Origin: Pedococcus sp031456495
GTDB taxonomy: Bacteria > Actinomycetota > Actinomycetes > Actinomycetales > Dermatophilaceae
NCBI RefSeq assembly: GCF_031456495.1
Contig: NZ_JAVDUW010000001.1
Location: forward strand, 1,550,001-1,614,000
Length of the DNA stretch: 64,000 bases
Direction of reading: 5' to 3'
Shown: piece by piece, positions 51,595-61,195 of the stretch
Layout of the letters: each line of letters begins with the position of its first letter
How positions within the stretch are numbered: position 1 is the stretch's first letter
Notes under the pieces: model-generated
Seen by the model: the letters and a program-made list of their open reading frames with translations, nothing else
The model's database searches: none
Told to the model about the DNA's origin: nothing
Made by a program: the position numbers and the translations under genes

Positions 51595-51957
51595 GTGGCC
51601 AACCTGGCGACCCCCAACCTGCCGTCCCGCGACTTCGACGCGACGACGGAGTTCTACGCCGAGCTGGGGTTCGGGCAGGCGTACCGCGACGAGGGCTGGC
51701 TGATCCTCACGGGCCACGACGTGACGGTCGAGTTCTTCCTGTACCCGGGGCTCGACCCGGCGACGAGCTCGTTCAGCTGCTGCCTGCGGCTCGACGACGT
51801 CGACGGCTTCTACGAGACCTGTCGCCGGACGGGCATCCCTGAGACCGACCGCGGGTGGCCGCGCCTGCACCCGCCGCGGCTCGAGCACTCGGGGCTGCGC
51901 ATCGGCTACCTCGTCGACCCCGACGGCACCCTGCTCCGGCTGGTCCAGAATCCCTGA
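51595..51957 (+). CDS. Bleomycin-resistance-protein-like (BRP) VOC protein
   Basis: A 120-residue protein beginning MANLATPNLPSRDFDATTEFYAELGF, the form seen in BRP/Sh-ble-type proteins that sequester bleomycin. The strand SFSCCLRLDDVDGFYE and the final DPDGTLLRLVQNP are typical. GTG 51595 follows AAGGAGG; an earlier GTG at 51562 lacks one. Antibiotic binding is possible but unproven; many homologues do not confer it. It lies close downstream of the TetR-regulated genes. Confidence 0.85.
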   Translation: MANLATPNLPSRDFDATTEFYAELGFGQAYRDEGWLILTGHDVTVEFFLYPGLDPATSSFSCCLRLDDVDGFYETCRRTGIPETDRGWPRLHPPRLEHSGLRIGYLVDPDGTLLRLVQNP

Positions 51958-51967
51958 GGCCGGACGG

Positions 51968-53347
51968 GTGAGGCAGGTCGTCGACGCCGACTACCTCGTG
52001 GTGGGTGCCGGCGCCATGGGCATGGCGTTCACGGACGCGCTCGTCGACCACGACGAGCGGGCCCGCGTCGTCATGGTCGACCGGCGACACGGCGTCGGGG
52101 GCCACTGGCTGGAGGCGTACCCATTCGTGCGGCTGCACCAGTCGTCCAGCTTCTACGGCGTGGCCTCCACCCGGCTAGGGGGTGGCCGGCTGCAGCAGCG
52201 CGGACCCGAGGTCGGGCTCCAGGAGCGCGCCGCGCAGCCCGAGGTCTGCGCCTACTACGCCGGCGTGCTCGAGCGCCTCGTCGACACCGGGAGGGTGGAG
52301 CTGCTCCCGAACAGCGAGTACCTCGGCGACCACACCGTCGTCTCCCACGTCTCGGGTCGACGGTACGAGGTGGGCCCCGCGTGCCGCGTGGTCGACGCCC
52401 GCTACCTGGCCCCGTCGATCCCGGCCGAGACGCCGCCACCGTTCGCCGTCGCCGACGACGCCCGGGTGGTGCCCGTCAACGCGCTGGCCCGACTCGAGGA
52501 CGCCCCCAGCCAGTACGTCGTGGTCGGGTCGGGCAAGACCGCGACCGACGCCTGCATCTGGCTGCTGTCGCGGGGCGTCGACCCGGACGCCGTCTGCTGG
52601 GTGCGGCCGCGCGACCCGTGGATGCTCAACCGCGCTGTCGTCCAGCCGGACCCGGGCGTCTTCCTCGGCACGTCCGCCGACATCCTGCAGGCGGCGCACG
52701 AGGCGGGCTCCCTAGACGACTTCTTCCTCCGGCTCGAGGACGCCGGCGTCCTGCTGCGCATCGACCGCGAGGTCCGGCCGACCATGGCCAAGGTGCCGAC
52801 CCTCGCCACGTGGGAGCTCGAGCAGCTGCGCACCATCGAGGACGTCGTGCGCCGTGGCCACGTGCGGTCGGTCGAGCGGGGCCGGCTGGTCCTCGACGAC
52901 GGCTCGGTCGCCGTGGCCGACGACGCCGTGGTCGTGCACTGCGCGGCGGACGGCCTCAAGAACCCGCCGCTGGTGCCGGTGTGGCGGCCGGAGTCGATCA
53001 CGCTCCAGCCGGTCCGGACCGGGTTCCCCTGCTTCGGCGCCGCCCTCACCGGCTACGTCGAGGCGACCCGGGACGACGACACCGAGAAGAACCGCGTCTG
53101 CCGGCCGTCGTACTACGGGAACTCGTTGCAGCAGTGGGCCGGCATGAACCACGTGGGCCTGCGGAACACGCTCACCTTCTCCGCCGAGCCCGACATCGCC
53201 GAGTGGCTGAGGGGCGTCGCGCTCAACCCCACGCGCGTGCCGCCGGGGTATGCCGGGTCAGCCCTCCTCGACGACGCCCGCGAGCGCTTCGCCGCCCACA
53301 CCGACCGCGGCCTTGCTGCCCTCGCCCGGCTGTCCGCCTCGGCCTGA
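51968..53347 (+). CDS. FAD/NAD(P)-binding flavoprotein
   Basis: A 459-residue two-Rossmann flavoprotein, resembling NAD(P)/FAD-dependent monooxygenases. The FAD motif is YLVVGAGAMGMAF (about residues 9-21) and the second is YVVVGSGKTATDACIWLL (near residue 185). FVRLHQSSSFYG lies between. The GTG at 51968 is ten bases after the BRP gene's stop, suggesting one operon. The substrate is unknown. Confidence 0.82.
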   Translation: MRQVVDADYLVVGAGAMGMAFTDALVDHDERARVVMVDRRHGVGGHWLEAYPFVRLHQSSSFYGVASTRLGGGRLQQRGPEVGLQERAAQPEVCAYYAGVLERLVDTGRVELLPNSEYLGDHTVVSHVSGRRYEVGPACRVVDARYLAPSIPAETPPPFAVADDARVVPVNALARLEDAPSQYVVVGSGKTATDACIWLLSRGVDPDAVCWVRPRDPWMLNRAVVQPDPGVFLGTSADILQAAHEAGSLDDFFLRLEDAGVLLRIDREVRPTMAKVPTLATWELEQLRTIEDVVRRGHVRSVERGRLVLDDGSVAVADDAVVVHCAADGLKNPPLVPVWRPESITLQPVRTGFPCFGAALTGYVEATRDDDTEKNRVCRPSYYGNSLQQWAGMNHVGLRNTLTFSAEPDIAEWLRGVALNPTRVPPGYAGSALLDDARERFAAHTDRGLAALARLSASA

Positions 53348-53392
53348 CCCCGGCTGTCCGCCCCCGCCTGACCTGGTCGCGTGGGCCCCGGC

Positions 53393-54625
53393 TCAGCGCC
53401 CGACGACCTCGCTGAGCCCGTCCAGGAGGCGCTCGATGTCGTCGGCGTCGGTGTAGGAGGCGAGCCCGATGCGCAGGCCGCCGGTGTCGCCGAGGCCGAG
53501 GGCACGGGAGGCCTCGAGCGCGTAGAAGTGCCCGGCGGGGGCGTTGACGCCGCAGGCCGCGAGCTGGCGGGAGACGTCCTTGCTGTCGTGGCCCTCGAAG
53601 GTCACCAGGAGCGTCGGCGTGCGATCCCCGGCGCGGGAGTGGAGCGTCGCGCCCGGGAGCTCGGCAAGTCGTGGCTCGAGGTCCTGGCGCAGCTGCAGCT
53701 CGTGGGCGGCGACCGCCGCGAGCGAGGTGGTGAGCCTCTCCCGACGGGAACCGTCACCGGGGACGATGCCCGCGATCACCTCGATGGCAGCGGTGACGCC
53801 GGCCATCAGCTCGTAGGGCAGCGTGCCGAGCTCGAACCGTTCGGGCACGGCGTCGGACGACGGCACCAGCTTGTCCGGGTGCAGCGAATCGAGCAGCTCC
53901 GGCGCGGCGGCGAGCGCGCCGCAGTGCGGTCCGAAGAACTTGTACGGCGAGCACGCCACCAGGTCTGCGCCCATCCCCATCCGGTCGACGAGCGCGTGCG
54001 GCGCGAGGTGGACGGCATCCACGAACAGCAGTGCGCCCCGGTCATGGGCGAGAGCCGCGATGGCAGGAAGGTCGGGCTTGGTGCCGATCAGGTTCGACGC
54101 GGCGGTGACCGCGACCAGCCGGGTGCGGTCTGTCACGACCGCACCGACCGCGTCGGGAGGCAGCTCGCCGCTCGACGGGTCGAACTCGGCCCACCGCACG
54201 GTCGCGCCGACCCGCTCTGCGGCGAGCAGCCAGGGCCGGATGTTCGCGTCGTGGTCGAGCCGGCTGACGACGACCTCGTCGCCGGGGCCCCAGTCCTGGG
54301 CCAGGGTGCGGGCCAGGTCGAAGGTCAGCGCCGTCATGCTCCGCCCGAAGACCACGCCACCCGGGTCGGTGCCCATCAGGTCACCGAGCGCCTCTCGTGC
54401 GCCGTGGACGGCCGCGTCGGAGTTGCGCTCGGCGGCGGTCACCTCGCCGCGGGTGGACATCGGGCTGGTCAGCTGTCGGGAGATCGCGTCGGCCACGGCC
54501 CGCGGGACCTGCGAGCCGCCCGGTCCGTCGAAGTGCGCCGCGCCTCCCTGCAGCGCCGGGAACTGCGCGCGCAGCGCCTCGACGTCGACAGTGGGTGCAG
54601 CCTGGGGCTCGGGGGTTGCCTGCAT
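53393..54625 (-). CDS. Cysteine-desulfurase-like PLP aminotransferase class V protein
   Basis: A 410-residue fold-type I PLP enzyme. RAQFPALQGGAAHFDGPGGSQVP opens the family; the PLP-binding Lys is in VACSPYKFFGPH, and DAVHLAPHALVD holds the Asp/His pocket. It resembles the VC1184 subfamily of class V enzymes annotated as cysteine desulfurase-like; true sulfur chemistry is not shown. ATG 54625 is chosen; ATG 54646 would add seven residues. Its 5' end is 49 bases from the divergent DUF429 gene. Confidence 0.88.
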   Translation of the reverse strand: MQATPEPQAAPTVDVEALRAQFPALQGGAAHFDGPGGSQVPRAVADAISRQLTSPMSTRGEVTAAERNSDAAVHGAREALGDLMGTDPGGVVFGRSMTALTFDLARTLAQDWGPGDEVVVSRLDHDANIRPWLLAAERVGATVRWAEFDPSSGELPPDAVGAVVTDRTRLVAVTAASNLIGTKPDLPAIAALAHDRGALLFVDAVHLAPHALVDRMGMGADLVACSPYKFFGPHCGALAAAPELLDSLHPDKLVPSSDAVPERFELGTLPYELMAGVTAAIEVIAGIVPGDGSRRERLTTSLAAVAAHELQLRQDLEPRLAELPGATLHSRAGDRTPTLLVTFEGHDSKDVSRQLAACGVNAPAGHFYALEASRALGLGDTGGLRIGLASYTDADDIERLLDGLSEVVGR

Positions 54626-54674
54626 GTCTGGCACTGTTTCACCCATCGGCGGTTCGACGGGAGGCGGCATCGGC

Positions 54675-55574
54675 ATGGCGGGTGGTCCGGACGCTCGTGA
54701 GCTCTCGCGGCGCTGGGCCGACCAGGCAGCCGCGCTGGCAGCGCTGCTCGACACCGACTCCTCCGACCCGGCCGCCGCCGAGGCCGCGCTGGTGGCCGCT
54801 CGCTCCTCGGTGACCGAGCTCGAGGCGACCGTGGCCGCCGCGATGACTGGCGCCGGTCCGCAGCCGCTGCCGCCGGTCGTCGTGTCGGCACCCGTGTTGG
54901 GCGTCGACGCGTTCAAGGCCGGTTGGGTCGGCGCGATCCTCGAGCCCGGCACCCCTCGCCCCCGGATCGCGGTGGCCGCGACCGTCGACGCGCTGGTGGA
55001 GACGGTCCGCCAGTCGCTGGCGATCGAGGTGGTGGCGATCGACATCCCGATCGGGCTGCCCGACTCGACGACCCGAGCAGCCGATGCACTGGCGCGAAAA
55101 GCCCTGCGGGGCAAGGCGTCCTCGGTCTTCACGACGCTGACCCGCGCTGCCTACGGCGAGCCGACCCGGGACGCCGCCGACCCGGTGAACCGCGCGCTGA
55201 CCGGTCAGGGCGTGGGGGCGCAGGCGTTCGGGTTGCGCGCCAAGATCCTCGAGGTCGACGCGTGGGTGCGCAGTCGCCCGACGGTCCGGGTGGTCGAAGC
55301 GCACCCCGAGCTCTCCTTCGCCACCATGGCCGGCGCGCCGCTCACGGCAGGCAAGAAGACGGACGAGGGCAGGGTCGCGCGACTGGCCGCCCTCCGCGCC
55401 GCGGGCCTAGCATCGCCGTCCGTCCTCTCGGGCCCGGGGTATGCCGCGGACGACGTCCTCGATGCCTGCGCCGCCGCGTGGACCGCGGCCCGGTGGGTGA
55501 ACGGCGAGGCCCGCTCGCTGCCGGATCCCCCGGAGACCTTCTCGGACGGCATACCCGCGGCGATCTGGGTGTGA
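54675..55574 (+). CDS. DUF429 domain protein
   Basis: A 299-residue protein. The first about 70 residues are Ala-rich and helical; the DUF429 domain follows: VLGVDAFKAGWVGAIL, VVAIDIPIGLPDS, and later VVEAHPELSFATM. The acidic residues of this family suggest an RNase-H-like nuclease fold, but no activity is established. ATG 54675 has GGAGG ahead. Divergent from the class V PLP gene. Confidence 0.85.
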   Translation: MAGGPDARELSRRWADQAAALAALLDTDSSDPAAAEAALVAARSSVTELEATVAAAMTGAGPQPLPPVVVSAPVLGVDAFKAGWVGAILEPGTPRPRIAVAATVDALVETVRQSLAIEVVAIDIPIGLPDSTTRAADALARKALRGKASSVFTTLTRAAYGEPTRDAADPVNRALTGQGVGAQAFGLRAKILEVDAWVRSRPTVRVVEAHPELSFATMAGAPLTAGKKTDEGRVARLAALRAAGLASPSVLSGPGYAADDVLDACAAAWTAARWVNGEARSLPDPPETFSDGIPAAIWV

Positions 55575-55635
55575 CGGGGGGCGACGGATCCACCACCCAC
55601 TAGGGCGCACGGTCGATGACGTCTCCCATGCGGCC

Positions 55636-56124
55636 CTACTGGGCACGCGGTCCCCTGCGACGGATCCTGCGCTGGGCGCGGTGGATTCCCCACGCCTCCT
55701 TCACGAAGGTCAGTATGGCGACGATCACGGTCGTGGCAGCCCCGACGATCCCGGCCATGCCGAGCCACTGCCCAGCGCTCTGGATCGGGTCGATGTAGAT
55801 GTCGTCCTGCGTCAGGCCGGTGCGGCGGACCTCGACGACGTCACCGGGGTGGTCGTCCCAGTCGGGGCAGTGGTTGATCCGAAACTCCGCAGGCAGCCCG
55901 TCGGGCGGGTCGGCCGAACGGTACGTCGTCTGCTCCCCCGGCGTGTCCGGGCTGAGGGCTCGGGGTCCACACGTCTCCCTGGTGCCGGACGGCCCTTGGG
56001 AGATCACGACGGCGTGCTCGGTCGGCTTGTCGCGCACGGCGAAGTAGTCGAAGCCCATGAACACGGCGGCAACGACGAAAACGCCCAGGCCGAACAGCAC
56101 CCCGGCGGCCATGGAGGCCGACAC
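55636..56124 (-). CDS. Hypothetical two-span membrane protein
   Basis: A 162-residue protein with one hydrophobic segment at about residues 6-30 and another at about 120-142. The intervening loop has a Cys and Pro-rich stretch (RETCGPRALSPDTPGE; RINHCPDWDDHPGD) that could form an external disulfide. The C-terminal tail is Arg-rich and cytoplasmic. I recognise no family. Confidence 0.72.
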   Translation of the reverse strand: MSASMAAGVLFGLGVFVVAAVFMGFDYFAVRDKPTEHAVVISQGPSGTRETCGPRALSPDTPGEQTTYRSADPPDGLPAEFRINHCPDWDDHPGDVVEVRRTGLTQDDIYIDPIQSAGQWLGMAGIVGAATTVIVAILTFVKEAWGIHRAQRRIRRRGPRAQ

Positions 56125-56185
56125 GAGTCCCCGGTACGGGCGGTCGTCACAGCGAGCCGACCGGCTCTCGGGCTGGTCGTCCGCG

Positions 56186-56710
56186 TCAGAGGACGAGATG
56201 CTGGTGTCCGTCGATGATCTCGCGCACGGCGTCCAGGTGACCCGCGTGCGTGGCGGTGTCGACGAGCACGTGGACCACGACGCTGCGCAGGTCCGGGAAG
56301 GACAGGCCCGCGTCTGGCCACCATGCCTCGGGCAGTGCCGGTGGGGCGCTCAGCTCGAGACCCTCGATCACCGCGTCGGACGCCTCGACGGCGCGCCGGT
56401 ACTCCTCGAGGACCTCGGCGGGAGACTCCTCGTCGCCGACCCGCCAGTCCGCGGCGCCATCGTCCGGTCCCAGACCCGCAGGCCAGTAGTCGAGCGGTGC
56501 GCCACCCATGACCGTCCCGAACCAGTACCGCTCGAGGCCCAGCGTGAGGTGCCGCACCAGCCCGACAGCGTTCCACCCCGACGGCAGCACAGACCGCCGG
56601 AGCTGCTCGTCGGAGAGGCCGTCGACCGCCGCCAGCACGTGCCGTCGCTGTCCGGCCAGGCGCCCGAGGAGCAGGTCGCGCTCAGCGCCGGCGTGCACGT
56701 CCGCACCCAT
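56186..56710 (-). CDS. DinB-family protein
   Basis: A 174-residue four-helix DinB-like protein of the DUF664 type: SVLPSGWNAVGLVRHLTLGLERYWFG holds the first metal-ligand His, and VHVLVDTATHAGHLDAVREIIDG the later pair. Its ATG overlaps the dnaB stop (one base), so it is co-transcribed after dnaB. It is distinct from the 38794 DinB gene. Confidence 0.9.
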   Translation of the reverse strand: MGADVHAGAERDLLLGRLAGQRRHVLAAVDGLSDEQLRRSVLPSGWNAVGLVRHLTLGLERYWFGTVMGGAPLDYWPAGLGPDDGAADWRVGDEESPAEVLEEYRRAVEASDAVIEGLELSAPPALPEAWWPDAGLSFPDLRSVVVHVLVDTATHAGHLDAVREIIDGHQHLVL

Positions 56711-58092
56711 CAGAAGCCGTCGCGGGCCATGTTGGCGAACCGGGCGTAGTGGCCCTGGAAGGCCAGCACCATGTCCTTGGTGGGGCCGTTGCGGTGCTTG
56801 GCGACGATGACGTCGACCTCGCCCTCGCGGCCCTCGACCTTGGGCTCGCGGTGCAGCAGGATCACCATGTCGGCGTCCTGCTCGATGGAGCCCGACTCAC
56901 GCAGGTCGGACATCGCCGGCCGCTTGTCGGCGCGCTGCTCCGAGCCACGGTTCAGCTGGCTGATCGCGATGACGGGGACCTCGAGCTCCTTGGCCAGCAG
57001 CTTGAGCGCACGCGAGAACTCCGAGACCTCCTGCTGGCGCGACTCGACCCTCTTGCCCGAGCTCATGAGCTGCAGGTAGTCGATGACCACGAGCTTGAGG
57101 TTGTGCTGCTGCTTGAGCCGGCGGCACTTGGCCCGGATCTCCATGAGCGACATGTTCGGGGAGTCGTCGATGAACAGCGGGCTGTCGGAGATCTGCCCCA
57201 TGATCCGGGCCAGCTTCTTCCAGCCCTGGTCGCCGATGGTGCCCTTGCGCAGGTCCTGCAGCTGGATCTGGGCCTCTGCCGACAGGCAGCGCATGGTGAT
57301 CTCGGAGCGGCTCATCTCGAGGGAGAAGATGGCCGTGGCCTGCTTGTGCTTGATCGCGGCCGCGCGGGCGATGTCGAGCCCCATCGTCGACTTTCCGACG
57401 GCGGGGCGGGCCGCGAGGACGATCATCTGACCCGGGTGCAGGCCGTGGGTCAGCTCGTCGAGCTCGATGAACCCGGTCGGCACGCCCAGCATCTCGTTGG
57501 CGTCACGCCCGGCCGCCACCTCGATCTCGTTGAGGGTCTCCTCGAGGACGTCGCCGAGCGCGACGTAGTCCTCGCCGCCGCGCTTGTCGGCCACGGCATA
57601 GACCTCGGCCTGGGCGGCGTTGACGATGTCCTCGACGTCGCCGTTGCCCTGCTGGTACCCGAGCTGCACGATGCGGGTGCCGGCCTCGACGAGGCGGCGC
57701 AGCACGGCGCGCTCGGCGACGATCTCGGCGTAGTAGCCGGCGTTCGCGGCGGTCGGCACCGCCTGGATGAGCTGGTGGAGGTACGCCTGGCCCCCGATGC
57801 GCTGGAGGTCACCGCGCTTGGACAGCTCGTCGGAGACCGTGATGGCGTCGGCCGGCTCGCCCCGGGAGTACAGGTCGAGGATGGCGTCGTAGATGAGCTC
57901 GTGTGCCGGCCGGTAGAAGTCGATGCCCTTGAGGCCCTCGACGCAGTCGGCGATCGCGTCCTTGGACAGCAGCATGCCGCCGAGGACAGACTGCTCGGCG
58001 TGGACGTCCTGCGGGGGGACACGGTTGTCGCCACCGGGGGCACCGTCGCCGGTGAAGCCGAAGGCGCTCGTGCTCAACTCGGCCAGTGACAC
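56710..58092 (-). CDS. dnaB: Replicative DNA helicase DnaB
   Basis: A 460-residue hexameric helicase that unwinds DNA at the replication fork. The N-terminal DnaB domain starts PPQDVHAEQSVLGGMLLSKDAI (about residues 26-47). The RecA-like domain has Walker A ARPAVGKST (residues 228-236) and the DnaB motifs FSLEMSRSEI, VVIDYLQLM and ISQLNRGSEQR. No intein is present. rplI and ssb, often neighbours of dnaB, are not beside it here; the opposite-strand DUF2277 gene is upstream instead. Confidence 0.96.
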   Translation of the reverse strand: MSLAELSTSAFGFTGDGAPGGDNRVPPQDVHAEQSVLGGMLLSKDAIADCVEGLKGIDFYRPAHELIYDAILDLYSRGEPADAITVSDELSKRGDLQRIGGQAYLHQLIQAVPTAANAGYYAEIVAERAVLRRLVEAGTRIVQLGYQQGNGDVEDIVNAAQAEVYAVADKRGGEDYVALGDVLEETLNEIEVAAGRDANEMLGVPTGFIELDELTHGLHPGQMIVLAARPAVGKSTMGLDIARAAAIKHKQATAIFSLEMSRSEITMRCLSAEAQIQLQDLRKGTIGDQGWKKLARIMGQISDSPLFIDDSPNMSLMEIRAKCRRLKQQHNLKLVVIDYLQLMSSGKRVESRQQEVSEFSRALKLLAKELEVPVIAISQLNRGSEQRADKRPAMSDLRESGSIEQDADMVILLHREPKVEGREGEVDVIVAKHRNGPTKDMVLAFQGHYARFANMARDGF

Positions 58093-58449
58093 CGGCTACT
58101 CCCCTGTCTGTGCGTAACGAACGACACCCGTGTGGTTACCAGTGGACCAGTCGGTACCGACAGCGCCTCCAGCGGGTGACCGGCACACGCTAGGGCCGGG
58201 CGCGGAGGGCCGTCGAATCCCCCCTGTGGACGAGCTGGGGAGAAGGTGTGGGCAACGCCGGGACGGCTTGTGCACAGTCGGGGGATAACCCTGTGGATTT
58301 CCGCGACGGTGCGTCCCGCAAGACCCCTTGACCTGCGTGTATGCCGTCCACGGGATGTGGAGGGAAGAAACTTCCGGGCGTGTCCCGGGCTGTGGGCGAG
58401 CCTGCGCGGGGACGGGACAGCGGGCACCGGCCCGACGTACCCTGCCCGC
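58093..58449. promoter_or_regulatory. dnaB upstream region with DnaA-box-like sequences
   Basis: A 357-base gap between dnaB and the divergent DUF2277 gene. It holds three 9-mers close to the actinobacterial DnaA box (TTGTCCACA or its complement): TGTGGACGA (58225-58233), TTGTGCACA (58268-58276) and TGTGGATTT (58292-58300). A GTATGCCG copy lies at 58339-58346. TTGACC (58328-58333) could be part of a plus-strand promoter. No small gene was seen. Confidence 0.5.
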
Positions 58450-58722
58450 ATGTGCCGGAACATCCGCCAGCTGCACAACTTCGAGCCCCCGGCGACCTCC
58501 GAGGAGGTGCGCGCGGCCGCGCTGCAGTACGTCCGCAAGGTGAGCGGCAGCACCCGTCCGAGCCAGGCCAACCAGGCCGCGTTCGACGCCGCCGTCCTCG
58601 AGGTGGCGCACGCGACGCAGCACCTGCTGGACCACCTGACCACCACCGCGCCGCCCAAGGACCGCGAGGTGGAGGCCGAGAAGGCGCGCGAACGCTCGCG
58701 CGCCCGGTACGGCGTGGCCTGA
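58450..58722 (+). CDS. DUF2277 family protein
   Basis: A 90-residue protein. The start MCRNIRQLHNFEPPATSEEVRAAALQYVRKVSG is the hallmark of DUF2277, a short actinobacterial and proteobacterial family of unknown function. The Cys at residue 2 and the Asn/Arg pair are conserved. The ATG at 58450 begins the domain exactly. Divergent from dnaB. Confidence 0.92.
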   Translation: MCRNIRQLHNFEPPATSEEVRAAALQYVRKVSGSTRPSQANQAAFDAAVLEVAHATQHLLDHLTTTAPPKDREVEAEKARERSRARYGVA

Positions 58723-58864
58723 GCAGCCCACCCCGGCTCCCGGCCGAAAAGCCCTTGGGTGCGGGCCCTGCTGCCCGCGAGGATGTCCGCTATGGACGAG
58801 CGATGAGTTCCGCGACCGACCCCCGTCGAACCCTGTGAACCCGCCGACCCGAAGGACCTCTCCC

Positions 58865-60382
58865 ATGACTGCCACCACCGACGACACCGCCGTGCCTCCC
58901 GGCCCCGCGGCCGTCGCCCTCGACGCCCACCTCCCGGCCCAGGACGCGCCCGTCCCGCCAGCCGTCGACACCACGCTGGTGCTGCGGATCCTCGTGCTCT
59001 CCACGTTCGTCGTCATCCTCAACGAGACGATCATGGTCAACGCGATCCCGCGGCTGATGCGCGACTTCTCGGTGCCGGCCACCAGCGCCCAGTGGCTGTC
59101 GACCGCGTTCATGCTCACCATGGCCGTCGTCATCCCGGCGACCGGCTGGTTCCTCCAGCGGGTCCGGACGCGCACGGCATACGCCCTCGCCATGGGGCTG
59201 TTCGTCACGGGCACGGCACTGGCCGCCGCGGCGCCGACGTTCGGGGTGCTGCTCGGCGCGCGCGTCGTCCAGGCCAGCGGCACCGCGGTGATGATGCCGC
59301 TGCTGATGACCACGATGATGACGCTCGTCGCGCCGCAGGACCGCGGCCGCGTCATGGGCAACGTCACCCTCGTCATGTCGGTGGCGCCCGCGCTCGGGCC
59401 GGCCGTGTCCGGCGTGCTGCTGCAGCTCGGGTCGTGGCGGTTGATCTTCGCGGTGGTGCTGCCGATCGCCGGCGTGACCGCGCTGCTCGGGCTGCGCGCC
59501 CTCGTCGACATCGGCGAGCCCAGCGCCACCCGGATCGACCTGCCGAGTGTCGTCCTGTCGGCGGTCGGGTTCGGCACGCTCGTCTACGGCCTCAGCGGCC
59601 TCGGCGAGGGCAGCAGGGCGACCCACGCGGTGCCCCCGCTGCTGGTGACGGTCGTCGGGGTGCTCGCCCTCGCGGCGTTCGCGGTGCGCCAGGTGCGGCT
59701 GCAGCGCGGCGCCGGGCCGCTGCTCGACCTGCGCACCCTCACCTTCGGCCCGTTCACGATCGCCCTCGCGCTCATGTGCTCGGCGTTCATGGCGATGATG
59801 GGCGCGATGATCCTGCTGCCGCTTTACCTGCAGGACGTCCTCGGGCTCAGCACCCTGTCGACCGGGCTGCTGCTCATGCCCGGTGGGCTCGCCATGGGTG
59901 TCCTCGGGCCGGTGGTCGGCCGGGCGTACGACCGGCTCGGCGCGCCCAGGCTCGTCGTCCCGGGCGCCGTGGTCATGGCCGGCACGCTGGCGCTGTTCAC
60001 CCGCGTGACGCCGCAGACCTCCCCGTGGCTCGTTCTCGCCGCCCATGTCGTGCTCATGGTGTCGCTGGCGCTGATCTTCACGCCTGTCTTCACGTCCGGG
60101 CTGTCGGTCCTGCCGCCGCACCTCTACGCCCACGGCAGCGCCGTGCTCGGCTCGCTGCAGCAGGTCGCCGCGGCCGCCGGCACCGCGGTCGTCGTCAGCG
60201 TCATGGCCGGGCGCGCCGCCACGGCCGCGGAGGGCGGCGCCGCGCCGCTGGACGCCCTCAGCGACGGCATCCGGTGGGGCTTCGGTGTCGGGGCCGTGCT
60301 CGCCGTGGTCGCGGTCGGGACCGCCTTCGCGGTCCGCACCCCGGCCACGCCGACCGGCGAGGGTGGCCGGGCCGGGCACTGA
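58865..60382 (+). CDS. MFS exporter, DHA2 family
   Basis: A 505-residue proton-driven exporter with about 14 spans. LVLSTFVVILNETIMVNAIPRLM is the DHA2 motif D1; FQLRAxx-type QWLSTAFMLTMAVVIPATGWFLQRVRTRTAYA, and VQASGTAVMMPLLMTTMM follow. ATG 58865 has a GAAGGA site nine bases upstream; GTG 58835 is an alternative. No regulator is adjacent. Distinct from the exporter at 27277. Confidence 0.92.
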   Translation: MTATTDDTAVPPGPAAVALDAHLPAQDAPVPPAVDTTLVLRILVLSTFVVILNETIMVNAIPRLMRDFSVPATSAQWLSTAFMLTMAVVIPATGWFLQRVRTRTAYALAMGLFVTGTALAAAAPTFGVLLGARVVQASGTAVMMPLLMTTMMTLVAPQDRGRVMGNVTLVMSVAPALGPAVSGVLLQLGSWRLIFAVVLPIAGVTALLGLRALVDIGEPSATRIDLPSVVLSAVGFGTLVYGLSGLGEGSRATHAVPPLLVTVVGVLALAAFAVRQVRLQRGAGPLLDLRTLTFGPFTIALALMCSAFMAMMGAMILLPLYLQDVLGLSTLSTGLLLMPGGLAMGVLGPVVGRAYDRLGAPRLVVPGAVVMAGTLALFTRVTPQTSPWLVLAAHVVLMVSLALIFTPVFTSGLSVLPPHLYAHGSAVLGSLQQVAAAAGTAVVVSVMAGRAATAAEGGAAPLDALSDGIRWGFGVGAVLAVVAVGTAFAVRTPATPTGEGGRAGH

Positions 60383-60493
60383 CGCCCCAGCGCCTCGCGC
60401 CTCGCGGCTCGGCCGCCACCACCGCGCCCGACCCCCAGGGACCCGGCGCGGTGCCGCGTCATCGGACGGCGACAGGGTGGCGGGTACCGGGCC

Positions 60494-61195
60494 ATGCTGG
60501 CTGCCGTGACATCCCCGCTCGTCGAGGCGATCCGTGCGGCGCTGGCCGCGAGCGCCGACCCGGAGCGGGCGCGCGCCCAGCAGGCGTACATGAAGTCCGC
60601 CATGCCGTTCCGCGGCATCACCGCACCGGAGCTCAAGGCGCTGCTGCGCCCGCTGCTCGCCGACCCCGCGCTGCGCATCGGCGACCGCGCCGCGTGGGAG
60701 GGCGCCGTGCGCGAGCTCTGGGACGGGGCCACCCACCGTGAGGACCGGTATGCCGCGACGGCGCTCAGCGGGCACCGCGCCTACCGCGCGTGGCAGGACG
60801 CCGACACCCTGCCCCTCTACCGGCACCTCGTCGTCACGGGCGCCTGGTGGGACCTGGTCGACGAGGTGGCGGCCAACCGGGTGGGCCCGATCCTGTTGTC
60901 GCACAAGGACGACGCGACGCCGATCGTCCGTTCGTGGACCACGGACGACGACCTGTGGTTGCGCCGCACCAGCGTCATCTGCCAGCTGGGGGCGCGCGAG
61001 CGGACCGACCTGGACCTCCTCACCGAGGCCGTCGAGGCCAACCTCGACGACCGCAGCTTCTGGCTGCGCAAGGCGATCGGCTGGGCCCTGCGCCAGTACG
61101 CGCGCACGGACCCCGACTGGGTGCGCGACCGGGTGGCCGAGTGGGACGGCCGGCTGAGCGGGCTCAGCCGGCGCGAGGCGCTGAAGCACCTCTGA
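60494..61195 (+). CDS. DNA alkylation repair protein (AlkD-like)
   Basis: A 233-residue HEAT-repeat glycosylase-like protein of the AlkD/AlkC family: AYMKSAMPFRGITAPELKALL at the N-terminus, DLVDEVAANRVGPILLSHKDD, then DLWLRRTSVICQLGARERTDLDLL and the final FWLRKAIGWALRQYARTDPDWVR. AlkD removes positively charged alkylated bases. Its 3' end overlaps the convergent MFS gene by 32 bases. Confidence 0.92.
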   Translation: MLAAVTSPLVEAIRAALAASADPERARAQQAYMKSAMPFRGITAPELKALLRPLLADPALRIGDRAAWEGAVRELWDGATHREDRYAATALSGHRAYRAWQDADTLPLYRHLVVTGAWWDLVDEVAANRVGPILLSHKDDATPIVRSWTTDDDLWLRRTSVICQLGARERTDLDLLTEAVEANLDDRSFWLRKAIGWALRQYARTDPDWVRDRVAEWDGRLSGLSRREALKHL

